Source: Anderseniella sp. (GTDB lineage: Bacteria; Pseudomonadota; Alphaproteobacteria; Rhizobiales; Aestuariivirgaceae). From it: DNA of 64,000 nt. Positions 9,107-21,219 of this stretch are shown here, piece by piece. The position numbers and the translations under genes are program-made. The stretch's first letter is position 1. Every line of letters starts with the position of its first letter. The notes under the pieces are model-generated. The model was given only the letters and a program-made list of their open reading frames with translations. It was not told the DNA's origin and searched no databases. Where the stretch lies: assembly GCA_028289645.1 (NCBI GenBank), contig JANQOK010000015.1, positions 310,001 to 374,000 of the forward strand, read 5' to 3'.

Positions 9107-10684
9107 CTACAGCGCCAGCGATACGGCGAGTACCACGAGTGCAATGGCGCCGACCCACAAGGCGCCGCGATTGGAAGCCGAGTGGCGTGCTTGCGCTGCC
9201 GCAATTGCTTCGGTCGTATCGCTGTCAAGCCGGATGCCGCCTGACTGCGCCATGGATGACACCAGCGCCGATGCCTGGCCCAGCTCGCTCAAAAGTTCCG
9301 GAAACGATGCCGCCAGCCGGCCGAGGGTCGCTGCGCCTTCAGCGGCATCTTCGAGCCTGCCCTGCGCACCGAGTTTCTGTTCCATCCATTCCGCAACCAC
9401 CGGTTCCGCCGTCACCCACATGTTGAGTTTCGGATTGAAGCTGCGTGCAACCCCTTCCACCACAACCATGGTTTTCTGCAGCAAGATCAGTTGCGGCTGG
9501 GTTTCCATATTGAACTGTCCGGTCACCTCAAACAGCTGTGTCAGCAGCCGGGCCATGGAAATGTCCGTTGAATTGCGGCCCATGATCGGCTCGCCGATTG
9601 CGCGCAGCGCCTGGGCGAACAGGTCCACGTCCTGCCCGGCCGGTACGTAGCCGGCCTCGAAATGAACCATCGCAATGCGCTTGTAGTCTCGCTTGATGAA
9701 ACCCCACAGGATTTCAGCAAGGAAGCGGCGATCCTTGACGCTCAGGCGTCCCATGATTCCGAAGTCGACAGCCACAAGATTGTTGTCAGCGTCGATGAAC
9801 AGGTTGCCCTGATGCATGTCGGCGTGGAAGAAACCGTCGCGCATGGCGTGCCGAAGAAACGACTGGATGACGGTATCGCCGAGCAGCGGCAGATCAAGCC
9901 CGGATGCCGCAAGTGCCTTGTCGTCGGTCAGCGCCAGGCCGTCAATCCATTCGCTGGTCAGGATCCTGCGTGAGGTCTGCTGCCAGAAAACCTGCGGAAT
10001 CCGGAATCCTGGATCGTTGCGGGTGTTTTCAGCCATTTCCGACATGGCCGCTGCTTCCAGCCGCAGGTCCATCTCAAGCTCGACCGAGCGTTCCAGCGTT
10101 GCGACCGCCTTGACGAAGTTCAGGCGGCGAGCTTCCGCCGAGAACCGTTCGGCCAGACGCGCCGCCGTGAAGAATGTTTCCAGGTCGTCGCGGAATCTCG
10201 CCTCGACACCGGGCCGCAACACCTTGACTGCCACATCGCGCCTGTTTCCGGCCTCGTCCACAAGCTGGGCCTTGTGCACCTGTGCGATAGAGGCGGCGGC
10301 GACCGGGTCGGACAGCGGCTGGAAAATCTCGCCTGCCGGCTTGCCGAGGCCGGCCTGAATGGCTTCGCGTGCCTGGTTCATGTCGAACGGCTTCATGCGG
10401 TCCTGCAGCTGCCGCAGCGCATCTGCCCGCTCGGTCCCGATCATATCGGGCCGGGTGGCCAGAAACTGACCGAGCTTGATGTAGCTGGGGCCCAGTTCGT
10501 TCAGGGCATCCGCCAGGCCGGAGCGTTGCTCGCGGCTGGATTTGCCGGCTCCCAGAAGCCTGAGGGCAGACTTCGCCAGTGCCGGCACATTGTCATCGTC
10601 CAGAGCAGCGTCAAACCCGCCATGCCGGGCGATGGTACGGCCGGCCCGGGCAAGCTTCAGCAGATGTCGTATTTTTCTGAACAT
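9107..10684 (-). CDS. ubiB: UbiB atypical kinase/ATPase for ubiquinone biosynthesis
   Basis: Membrane-anchored protein-kinase-like ATPase of the ABC1/ADCK family needed for ubiquinone biosynthesis. The 525-residue protein shows the family's KxGQ signature (SYIKLGQFLATRPD), the Ala-rich loop (AAASIAQVHKA), a catalytic-loop segment (HADMHQGNLFI) with the following VDFGIMGRL, and a C-terminal hydrophobic anchor (LWVGAIALVVLAVSLAL). It follows ubiE by 11 nt and precedes coaBC, the usual alphaproteobacterial order, so ubiE-ubiB-coaBC-dut is probably one transcript. Confidence 0.96.
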   Translation of the reverse strand: MFRKIRHLLKLARAGRTIARHGGFDAALDDDNVPALAKSALRLLGAGKSSREQRSGLADALNELGPSYIKLGQFLATRPDMIGTERADALRQLQDRMKPFDMNQAREAIQAGLGKPAGEIFQPLSDPVAAASIAQVHKAQLVDEAGNRRDVAVKVLRPGVEARFRDDLETFFTAARLAERFSAEARRLNFVKAVATLERSVELEMDLRLEAAAMSEMAENTRNDPGFRIPQVFWQQTSRRILTSEWIDGLALTDDKALAASGLDLPLLGDTVIQSFLRHAMRDGFFHADMHQGNLFIDADNNLVAVDFGIMGRLSVKDRRFLAEILWGFIKRDYKRIAMVHFEAGYVPAGQDVDLFAQALRAIGEPIMGRNSTDISMARLLTQLFEVTGQFNMETQPQLILLQKTMVVVEGVARSFNPKLNMWVTAEPVVAEWMEQKLGAQGRLEDAAEGAATLGRLAASFPELLSELGQASALVSSMAQSGGIRLDSDTTEAIAAAQARHSASNRGALWVGAIALVVLAVSLAL

Positions 10685-10695
10685 GCAGGGTCAGC

Positions 10696-11472
10696 CTAGA
10701 CTTTCCAGCCGGAATGGATGGCAACGATGCCGCCGGTCAGCATGCGATGGCTGGTGCGCACGAAGCCTGCCTCTGCGATCATGTTCTCAAAAGCCTGCGG
10801 ACTGGGAAATTTCCGGATGCTTTCGACCAGGTAACGGTATGGATCGCCGTCGCCGGTCACGATTTTGCCAACCGCCGGTATCACGGTCATCGAGTAGGCT
10901 TCGTACACCTGCTCCATGCCGGGGACATCCACGTGTGAAAACTCCAGGCACAGGAACCGCCCGCCTGGTTTCAGCACCCGGTAGGCCTGTGCCAGGGCCT
11001 GGTCGATATGGGTGACATTGCGGATTCCGAAAGCGATTGTGTAGGCGTCAAAGCTGTTGTCCGGAAACGCCAGCTGTTCGGCATTGCCGACGGTGAACCT
11101 GCATTTGCCGCCATGCAGCTCGCCCGGTGCGCGGCGTGCCCCTTCACCGACCATCTCCGGTGAAATGTCGGCAACGACGATTTCGGTGCCGGCGCCACCG
11201 GCCCGGGCAATTCGAAATGCTATGTCACCGGTGCCGCCGGCGACATCGAGGACCTTGAACCCGCGCGTCGATTTCGGCGGGTTCAGCAGGGCGATGAAGT
11301 CGTCTTTCCAGAGCCGGTGCAAACCACCCGACATCAGGTCGTTCATCTGGTCATAACGCGCCGCGACCTTGCCGAACACCTCGTTCACCAGGCCTTGACG
11401 GTCTTCTTCCGCAACGTTGCGGAATCCAAACGAAACCTCGTCCTCAGATTTTGTTTTTTCTGTATCGTCCAT
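10696..11472 (-). CDS. ubiE: Demethylmenaquinone/2-methoxy-6-polyprenyl-benzoquinol methyltransferase UbiE
   Basis: SAM-dependent C-methyltransferase of ubiquinone biosynthesis. The SAM-binding motif [16 protein letters not shown] and the UbiE-specific segments [16 protein letters not shown] and [20 protein letters not shown] are clear. The start is uncertain: [11 protein letters not shown] at 11472 gives 258 residues, matching the family, while in-frame ATGs at 11487 and 11502 would add 5 or 10 residues; none has a strong ribosome site. It is divergent from mutM and is the first gene of the ubiE-ubiB-coaBC-dut run. Confidence 0.95.
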   Translation of the reverse strand: MDDTEKTKSEDEVSFGFRNVAEEDRQGLVNEVFGKVAARYDQMNDLMSGGLHRLWKDDFIALLNPPKSTRGFKVLDVAGGTGDIAFRIARAGGAGTEIVVADISPEMVGEGARRAPGELHGGKCRFTVGNAEQLAFPDNSFDAYTIAFGIRNVTHIDQALAQAYRVLKPGGRFLCLEFSHVDVPGMEQVYEAYSMTVIPAVGKIVTGDGDPYRYLVESIRKFPSPQAFENMIAEAGFVRTSHRMLTGGIVAIHSGWKV

Positions 11473-11564
11473 TGTGGCGGCGACCATAGACCAGCTTGCC
11501 AATCATGGCTATCAGTTGTGCCGCAACAAGGTGAACATGCCGCATCTCGCGCCAGGAAGAAAAC

Positions 11565-12458
11565 ATGCCCGAATTGCCAGAAGTGGAAACCGTCCGACGC
11601 GGACTTGAACCGGCGCTGGTCGGGCGGCGGATCAAATCCGTCAGACTGAACCGGCCCGATCTCAGGTTCCCGTTCCCGGCACAGCTGGCAGAGACTGTAA
11701 CCGGCAAGCGCGTAACGGCGCTCAGGCGGCGCGCCAAGTACATTCTCATTGAACTGGAAAGCGGACATGCCCTGCTGGTCCATCTCGGCATGACGGGCAG
11801 GTTTACCGTGTGGCCGCCCGACGGTGCGGCCCGCAATCTTGGCGAGTTCTACTATGTCGAGCAGGCGGGTCACGCCGGTGACGGCGCACACGATCACGTG
11901 GTCATCGACCTAGATGACGGTGCCAGGGTCGTGTACACGGATCCGCGCCGGTTCGGGTTCATGGATCTTGTCGAACCGGACGGCGCTGATCACAACCGGT
12001 TCCTCGTCGGTCTCGGTGTGGAGCCGCTCGGCAATGAACTGCACGCAGATTTTCTGGGCACTGCCCTGGCAGGGCGCAGGTCGCCCCTGAAAGCCGCCCT
12101 GCTAGATCAGCGGATTATCGCCGGACTGGGCAACATCTATGTATGCGAGGCGCTCTACCGGGCCGGGCTGTCGCCTAAGCGCCTGTCCGGGAGCATTGTC
12201 CGCAAACGCGGACCGTCTCCACGCATAGAGCCATTGGTGCACGCCATCCGCTCGGTCATCGCGGAAGCGATCGAGGCCGGCGGCTCGACGCTGCGCGACT
12301 ATGCCCATACCGATGGCAGCGCCGGTGATTTTCAACAGCGTTTCGATGTTTACGACCGTGAAGGCGAGGCATGCCGCACACCGGGCTGCACGTCACGGAT
12401 CAGGCGCATCGTGCAGTCCGGCCGGTCCAGTTTCTATTGCCCCACTTGCCAGCGCTGA
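11565..12458 (+). CDS. mutM: Formamidopyrimidine-DNA glycosylase MutM (Fpg)
   Basis: Base-excision repair glycosylase/AP lyase that removes 8-oxoguanine and formamidopyrimidines. The protein starts [16 protein letters not shown], giving the catalytic N-terminal Pro2 and Glu3 after Met removal. The helix-two-turn-helix motif is [24 protein letters not shown]-like, and the C-terminal zinc finger shows four Cys in the order CRTPGC ... FYCPTC. Its 297 residues are slightly more than in E. coli. Transcribed divergently from ubiE and followed 58 nt later by the enoyl-CoA hydratase gene. Confidence 0.97.
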   Translation: MPELPEVETVRRGLEPALVGRRIKSVRLNRPDLRFPFPAQLAETVTGKRVTALRRRAKYILIELESGHALLVHLGMTGRFTVWPPDGAARNLGEFYYVEQAGHAGDGAHDHVVIDLDDGARVVYTDPRRFGFMDLVEPDGADHNRFLVGLGVEPLGNELHADFLGTALAGRRSPLKAALLDQRIIAGLGNIYVCEALYRAGLSPKRLSGSIVRKRGPSPRIEPLVHAIRSVIAEAIEAGGSTLRDYAHTDGSAGDFQQRFDVYDREGEACRTPGCTSRIRRIVQSGRSSFYCPTCQR

Positions 12459-12516
12459 ACCGTTTGCTGTTTATTGCCGTGGACCGATTTTTTGACCCCT
12501 GCAGGGAGATTGCTTA

Positions 12517-13290
12517 ATGACCTACAACAACATCCTCGTCGAAACCCGTGATGCCGTCGGCCTTATTACCCTGAACCGGCCGGATGCGCTCAATGCGCTC
12601 AACAGCGCATTGATCGACGAGCTCAACCAGGCACTGGATGGATTTGAGGCAGACAGCGCCATAGGCGCGATCGTCATCACCGGGTCGGAAAAGGCGTTTG
12701 CGGCCGGCGCCGACATCAAGGAGATGCAGTCCCAGTCCTATATGGATGTCTATCTGGGTGACTTCATCGGCAAGTGGGAAAAAGTGTCCCGGTGCCGCAA
12801 GCCGGTGATCGCTGCGGTGGCCGGGTACGCGCTCGGCGGCGGTTGTGAGATGGCCATGATGTGCGATTTTATTCTGGCGGCAGACACGGCGAAGTTTGGC
12901 CAGCCCGAGATCAATCTCGGCGCCATGCCGGGCGCCGGCGGGACCCAGCGCCTGACCCGGTTTGTGGGCAAGTCCAAAGCCATGGAAATGTGCCTGACCG
13001 GACGCATGATGGATGCTGAAGAAGCGGAGCGCTCGGGCCTGGCGTCGCGGATCGTGCCGGCTGCCGACCTGATTGACGAGGCCGTCAAGACGGCAGCGGT
13101 CATCGCCGCCAAGTCCATGCCGATCGCGATGATGACCAAGGAGACCGTGAACCGCGCTTACGAGACGACGCTGGCCGAAGGTGTGCGCTTTGAGCGCCGC
13201 GTGTTTCATTCCATGTTCGCCACCGACGACCAGAAAGAGGGCATGGCGGCCTTCGCGGAAAAGAGGAAACCGAAATTTTCCAATTCGTGA
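12517..13290 (+). CDS. Enoyl-CoA hydratase
   Basis: Crotonase-family enzyme hydrating trans-2-enoyl-CoA in fatty acid beta-oxidation or PHB-related flux. The 257-residue length is standard. The oxyanion-hole segments ([10 protein letters not shown] and [10 protein letters not shown]) and both catalytic glutamates (GGCE and [17 protein letters not shown]) are intact, which argues for a true hydratase. A GGGAG ribosome site precedes the ATG. A crotonase gene between mutM and rpsT is a recurrent alphaproteobacterial arrangement. Confidence 0.93.
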   Translation: MTYNNILVETRDAVGLITLNRPDALNALNSALIDELNQALDGFEADSAIGAIVITGSEKAFAAGADIKEMQSQSYMDVYLGDFIGKWEKVSRCRKPVIAAVAGYALGGGCEMAMMCDFILAADTAKFGQPEINLGAMPGAGGTQRLTRFVGKSKAMEMCLTGRMMDAEEAERSGLASRIVPAADLIDEAVKTAAVIAAKSMPIAMMTKETVNRAYETTLAEGVRFERRVFHSMFATDDQKEGMAAFAEKRKPKFSNS

Positions 13291-13327
13291 CGCCAATTCG
13301 TACTGGTGACAGCCGGAAAACAGGTGT

Positions 13328-13356
13328 TTGTTGACGCCGCAACAGACTTACTATAT
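13328..13356 (+). promoter_or_regulatory. Possible rpsT promoter
   Basis: TTGTTG at 13328-13333, a 17-nt spacer, and CTATAT at 13351-13356 resemble an alphaproteobacterial housekeeping promoter. It would give rpsT a leader of roughly 135 nt. By-eye match only. Confidence 0.35.
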
Positions 13357-13460
13357 GTAACCGCTCATCTCAGCACACCCGTTGTTCTGTTGACCATTGC
13401 TTATGAGGTAATCGGGCATGGCGGACAGGTGATGGAAACGGGAAGCTCATAGTTTCAAGA

Positions 13461-13479
13461 TGCCGCCGCGAAGGCGGCA
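13461..13479 (+). promoter_or_regulatory. Hairpin in the rpsT leader
   Basis: A perfect 7-bp stem, TGCCGCC with GGCGGCA, closes the 5-nt loop GCGAA and sits 20 nt before the rpsT start. It has no T tract, so it is not a terminator. A role in S20 autoregulation or RNA stability is conceivable but only inferred. Confidence 0.4.
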
Positions 13480-13499
13480 TATTCGGGAATAGACAACAC

Positions 13500-13766
13500 A
13501 TGGCCAATACTCGTTCGGCAAAGAAAGCCGTCCGGCACATCGCCCGGCGCACAGAAATCAATATGAACCGCCGCTCGCGGGTCCGTTCGTTCCTCCGCAA
13601 GGTGGAAGAGGCAATCGCAAGCGGCGACAAGAGTGCTGCTGCGGAAGCTTTGAAGGCCGCGCAGCCTGAGATCATGCGCGGTGCCCAAAAGGGGATCATG
13701 CACAAAAATACAGCCTCCCGGAAAGTTTCCCGGCTGGCCCGGCGCGTCAAGGCAATATCTGCCTGA
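13500..13766 (+). CDS. rpsT: 30S ribosomal protein S20
   Basis: Binds 16S rRNA in early assembly of the small subunit. The 88-residue, Lys/Arg/Ala-rich protein begins [29 protein letters not shown] and contains [17 protein letters not shown], both classic S20 segments. The ATG has only a weak GGGAA ribosome site. A terminator follows. rpsT just ahead of dnaA is usual in alphaproteobacteria. Confidence 0.97.
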   Translation: MANTRSAKKAVRHIARRTEINMNRRSRVRSFLRKVEEAIASGDKSAAAEALKAAQPEIMRGAQKGIMHKNTASRKVSRLARRVKAISA

Positions 13767-13797
13767 ACCTTACGTCACCATATTGTTCAATGACTTC

Positions 13798-13828
13798 AAG
13801 GAGGTCTGCTGATGCGGCCTCCTTTTTT
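13798..13828 (+). terminator. Intrinsic terminator of rpsT
   Basis: AAGGAGG (13798-13804) pairs with CCTCCTT (13818-13824); a wobble pair and a C-G pair extend the stem inward to a loop of about 9 nt. A run of T follows to 13828. It lies about 30 nt after the rpsT stop codon. Confidence 0.8.
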
Positions 13829-14466
13829 GATTCGGGTATCGATTTTTGAGGCTCTGGAAGTTTGTACTGTCTTTGTTCTTATACTGCAGTTGACACTTTT
13901 TTCTTCTTATAAACAATAACATACACGGGGCAAATTATTCCGAACCGGGAAATGCATGTTTTTCGGGCCGAATTTGCAGCGACGTAAATAATTTTTTTAC
14001 CATTTTCTGGGGCGTGCGAAAAACCGGGATTGCCTTAAAATTGCCTATCAGAGTCAACCGTTTGGAGCCGTGAAGCCTTGTTACGCATGGTCGCCTGCAA
14101 CCGCTGAAAAAGCCCGGCTTGCTGCACTTTTTCCGCCAAGCTCTTGCATGGCCTGCAGGCCGGATTGTAATGTCTTGTCACTGGCCGCGTCTCATGTGGC
14201 AGTCAATAAGAAGTAAAAACATTGGTGTAAACGGGTTGCCCTGTGGCAGGGGCTGGGCCGTCCGGGATTATCTCGGTAGTTAGTGGGTTGAGTAACAGGG
14301 GTGGTCGGCTCTTATGGGTTGGCCATGGGCGGCGGAATTCGTCTTGTAGAATAGGTTGTTCTGGTGACTTTGGCAGGTCTCCAAACCCTTTCTGCTGCCT
14401 GTTTCCCAACAGTTTTGTTTTGGGGTTGATGCTTTGTGGGTCAACGTTATGGATGCAGGAGAACAA
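13829..14466. other. Long gene-free region between rpsT and dnaA
   Basis: About 640 nt without a credible gene. The left part (about 13880-13990) is A/T-rich and contains TTGACA at 13890-13895 with an A/T-rich stretch where a -10 element would be, a possible dnaA promoter. A small hairpin CCCTG-tgg-CAGGG lies at 14239-14251. No consensus DnaA box (TTATCCACA) was found on either strand, so there is no positive evidence for an origin here. Open frames in this stretch look random. Confidence 0.5.
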
Positions 14467-15990
14467 GTGGTGGCGGCTAGAGGTCGGGAACGCAAACCAG
14501 TTGAAGATCATTTGCGGGGCAGCGATGATCATCACAACGGTCGAACGGATGAAGGGGCTCATTCAGGACCAACTCGCACGACATTGGGGGGTGTCTGGAC
14601 CCGGGTAGCGGCCCGGCTGCGTGCCGAGCTTGGTGAGGATCTGTATACCAGCTGGTTTGCCCGCATGGAGCCGGAAAGCCTGGCAGACGGCACGCTCAAT
14701 GTGTCCGTTCCAACACGGTTTCTGCGCAGCTGGATCAAATCCCACTACGTGGACCAGCTGACGGCATGCTGTGCCGCCGAATACAAGGGGGTCACTGTCG
14801 TCGAACTGCAGGTGCGCACTCGCGGCCTGCCGACCGCCGCCCAGGCGGTTGCCCCTGTTGCCAGCCTTGACGGAGTGTCCGACGAAGCCGCGGAACCGGT
14901 CGCCAAGACACTGCGTGCGGGATCGCGGCAGGGCAATGACCGCGGCTCGCAGCTCGATCACAACCTGACGTTTGAAACCTATGTACAAGGCCAGTCAAAC
15001 GCACTGGCCCATGCCGCCGCAATGCGTGTGGCCGAGGCTCGCCCGGGCGCGCCTGTGAGCTTCAATCCGCTGTTCATTCACTCTGCGGCCGGGCTCGGCA
15101 AGACCCATCTGATCAACTCCATTGCATGGCGCATTCGCGACCTGAACCCGGACCGCAAGGTGCTCTACATCACCGCGGAACGCTTCATGTACCACTTCAT
15201 GGCAGCGCTGAAAGTCCGCGACACGCTCTCGTTCAAGGACTACTTCCAGTCCATCGACGTTTTGCTGATTGACGATCTGCAGTTCCTGCAGGGCAAGGCC
15301 ATGCAGCAGGAGTTTTGCCACACGTTCAACTCCCTGGTTGACGCAAAGCGCCAGGTGGTTATCGCTGCAGACGTACCGCCTCCGCAGCTTGAAAGCATTG
15401 ACCAGCGCATGCGGTCGCGCCTCGCCGGCGGTCTTGTGGTCGACATCGAAACGCCGGACATCGCTCTCAGGCGTTCAATCCTGCAGTCAAAGCTCGCCGC
15501 GGCCCAGCGCAAGGACCCGAGCCTGATCGTGGCCGAAGACGTGCTGGAGTTCGTCGCCAACCGCATCACCGGTGCCGGACGCGAGCTGGAAGGGGCGTTG
15601 AACCGGATCATCGCCAGCCAGCATCTGACCCGCCAGCCGATGACCGTGGACATGGCCGCCTTCGCGCTTCGCGATCTGTCGCACACGTCCGAGCTTATCC
15701 GGGTCAGGGTCGATGATATTCTGCGCATTGTCGGCCGGCACTTCAATGTCACGCGTGCCGATCTGCTCAGCCCGCGCCGCGCCCGGGCGGTCGTGCGTCC
15801 GCGCCAGATCGGCATGTATCTGGCCAAGAAACTGACGTCACGCTCGCTGCCTGAAATCGGCCGCCGCTTCGGCAATCGCGATCATAGTACGGTGCTTCAC
15901 GCCGTGCGCAAGGTCGAGGAGCTGATGCAGGCCGACGAAAAGCTTGCCCGCGAGGTTACGCTGTTGTCGCGATTGATCGAGCAGGGGTGA
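14467..15990 (+). CDS. dnaA: Chromosomal replication initiator DnaA
   Basis: AAA+ ATPase that binds DnaA boxes and opens the origin. Domain I (VWTRVAARLRAELGEDLYTSWFARM), the AAA+ core with Walker A (AAGLGKTHLI) and Walker B (DVLLIDDLQFL), and the C-terminal DNA-binding domain with the signature RDHSTVLHAVRKVEEL are all present. The chosen GTG has a near-perfect AGGAG five nt upstream and yields 507 residues. An in-frame ATG at 14449 and a TTG at 14434 have no ribosome site. The first 30 or so residues are a polar Arg/His-rich extension. First gene of the dnaA-dnaN-recF-gyrB run. Confidence 0.95.
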   Translation: MVAARGRERKPVEDHLRGSDDHHNGRTDEGAHSGPTRTTLGGVWTRVAARLRAELGEDLYTSWFARMEPESLADGTLNVSVPTRFLRSWIKSHYVDQLTACCAAEYKGVTVVELQVRTRGLPTAAQAVAPVASLDGVSDEAAEPVAKTLRAGSRQGNDRGSQLDHNLTFETYVQGQSNALAHAAAMRVAEARPGAPVSFNPLFIHSAAGLGKTHLINSIAWRIRDLNPDRKVLYITAERFMYHFMAALKVRDTLSFKDYFQSIDVLLIDDLQFLQGKAMQQEFCHTFNSLVDAKRQVVIAADVPPPQLESIDQRMRSRLAGGLVVDIETPDIALRRSILQSKLAAAQRKDPSLIVAEDVLEFVANRITGAGRELEGALNRIIASQHLTRQPMTVDMAAFALRDLSHTSELIRVRVDDILRIVGRHFNVTRADLLSPRRARAVVRPRQIGMYLAKKLTSRSLPEIGRRFGNRDHSTVLHAVRKVEELMQADEKLAREVTLLSRLIEQG

Positions 15991-16155
15991 ATATCTGGCA
16001 GTTTCAGCCTGGTTTTCCACATTTCGGGACCTCACCTGGGCTCTGCGGCTGGACTTTGCCTTGCGCACCTGAGCGCAACAGCTTAAGTCTCGTTGGGCTG
16101 TGCGTAGGGTGAAGATCGCGCAGCGTGTTTGACAGTTTTCGAGGACGCTCAGGCC

Positions 16156-17265
16156 ATGCGGGTTACCATTGAACGCGGTACGTTTTTGAAGTCGCTGAAC
16201 CATGTTCAGTCGGTGGTGGAACGCCGCAACACGATTCCGATTCTGTCCAATGTTCTGCTGCAGGCCGCAGACAACGTCCTGAAGCTGAACGCAACCGATC
16301 TCGATATAGAAATTGTCGAACAGACCGGCGCGGATGTGGTGCAGGCCGGTTCCACCACGGTGCCGGCCCACATGCTGTATGACATTGTGCGCAAGCTGCC
16401 GGACGGGGCGCAACTGCAGCTGGAGCAAGGTCCGGACGAAGGCCGGCTGGCAATCATCGCCGGCCGCTCGCGGTTTTCCCTGCAGGCATTGCCGCCGCAG
16501 GATTTTCCTGACCTGGCCAGCGGCGAGGCGACGCACTCCTTCACCATGGCTTCGGCGGATCTCAAGCTGATGATCGAGAAGACGCGCTTTGCCATTTCAA
16601 CGGAAGAGACCCGCTACTACCTGAACGGCATTTACCTGCACACGCTGGATACCGGCACCATGCGCGCGGTTGCAACTGACGGGCACCGGCTGGCACGGGT
16701 TGAGCTGCCTGCGCCGGACGGGTCGTCAGGCATGCCCGGCGTCATCGTGCCGCGCAAGACAGTCCTGGAGCTGGCCAAGCTGATCGAGGATGAAGACGGC
16801 GATGTCGCCATCTCCCTGTCGGCATCGAAAATCCGCTTTGACCTGAACGGGCTGGTGCTGACGTCAAAACTGATTGACGGCACGTTCCCCGATTATGAGC
16901 GGGTCATTCCGACCGGCAACGACAAGGCGCTGCAAGTCGATACCAAGGTGTTTGCCCAGGCTGTAGACCGTGTGTCGACGATTTCCAGCGAAAAGGGCCG
17001 CGCGGTCAAGCTCAACATTGCGCCGGACCGGCTGACCCTCACGGTGAACAATCCCGATTCCGGTTCAGCCGAGGAAGAGATTGCAGCTGATTACTCTGCT
17101 GATCCCATCGACGTCGGTTTCAATTCCCGTTACCTGCTCGACATTGCCGGTCAGTTCAAGGGCGATACGGCAACCTTCATGTTGTCGGACTCAGGCTCGC
17201 CGACCATTCTGCGCGATGCTGCCGACGACAGGGTGCTGTACGTCTTGATGCCGATGCGTGTTTAG
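16156..17265 (+). CDS. dnaN: DNA polymerase III sliding clamp (beta subunit)
   Basis: Ring-shaped processivity clamp. The start at MRVTIERGTFLKSL follows GAGGACGCTCAGGCC and gives 369 residues, matching the family; a 9-codon upstream extension to 16129 is not supported. Clamp hallmarks include HVQSVVERRNTIPILSNVLL, TRYYLNGIYLH, ATDGHRLARVEL and the C-terminal YVLMPMRV. Lies 165 nt after dnaA and 50 nt before recF, so it probably also has its own promoter. Confidence 0.97.
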   Translation: MRVTIERGTFLKSLNHVQSVVERRNTIPILSNVLLQAADNVLKLNATDLDIEIVEQTGADVVQAGSTTVPAHMLYDIVRKLPDGAQLQLEQGPDEGRLAIIAGRSRFSLQALPPQDFPDLASGEATHSFTMASADLKLMIEKTRFAISTEETRYYLNGIYLHTLDTGTMRAVATDGHRLARVELPAPDGSSGMPGVIVPRKTVLELAKLIEDEDGDVAISLSASKIRFDLNGLVLTSKLIDGTFPDYERVIPTGNDKALQVDTKVFAQAVDRVSTISSEKGRAVKLNIAPDRLTLTVNNPDSGSAEEEIAADYSADPIDVGFNSRYLLDIAGQFKGDTATFMLSDSGSPTILRDAADDRVLYVLMPMRV

Positions 17266-17315
17266 GGTTTGGACCTTGAGGCGGTTTGCCCTCGCATGCC
17301 GCGTTACGGTATTGC

Positions 17316-20965
<3,650 letters not shown>

Positions 20966-21061
20966 ACGTCCGTATGCGGGTTGCCGCCCGCCATGTTGCT
21001 GACATGTTTGAGTCGCACCCCGGATAACGCAGATTGTGTGCGCTGCGCCGGCCGAGCAGTG

Positions 21062-21076
21062 TTAACAGCCGGTTAA
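21062..21076. promoter_or_regulatory. Perfect CtrA-type binding site
   Basis: The sequence is TTAA-CAGCCGG-TTAA, an exact match to the TTAA-N7-TTAA consensus of the alphaproteobacterial cell-cycle regulator CtrA. It lies in the gyrB-PBP intergenic region, about 145 nt before the penicillin-binding protein gene and inside no gene. Binding is inferred. Confidence 0.55.
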
Positions 21077-21219
21077 CGTGGACACGCTAGGGTTCCGCTG
21101 CTCGCGGCAGGATGGGTGAAGCCGGGTGATTTGCACCCGCAAGGCGCCGCGATCTGGTGATGGTGATCAAGGCAACTGCGGATTTCGTGTCCGGGTTTTG
21201 CCGGTAATTCTTCAGGGAC

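Noticed and set aside
16013-16021. Single DnaA-box-like sequence TTTTCCACA between dnaA and dnaN
   Set aside because: One mismatch to the consensus and no second copy nearby; too weak for an origin or autoregulatory site.
20976-20991. GC hairpin GCGGG/CCCGC after gyrB as a terminator
   Set aside because: No T tract follows; short stem likely by chance in GC-rich DNA.
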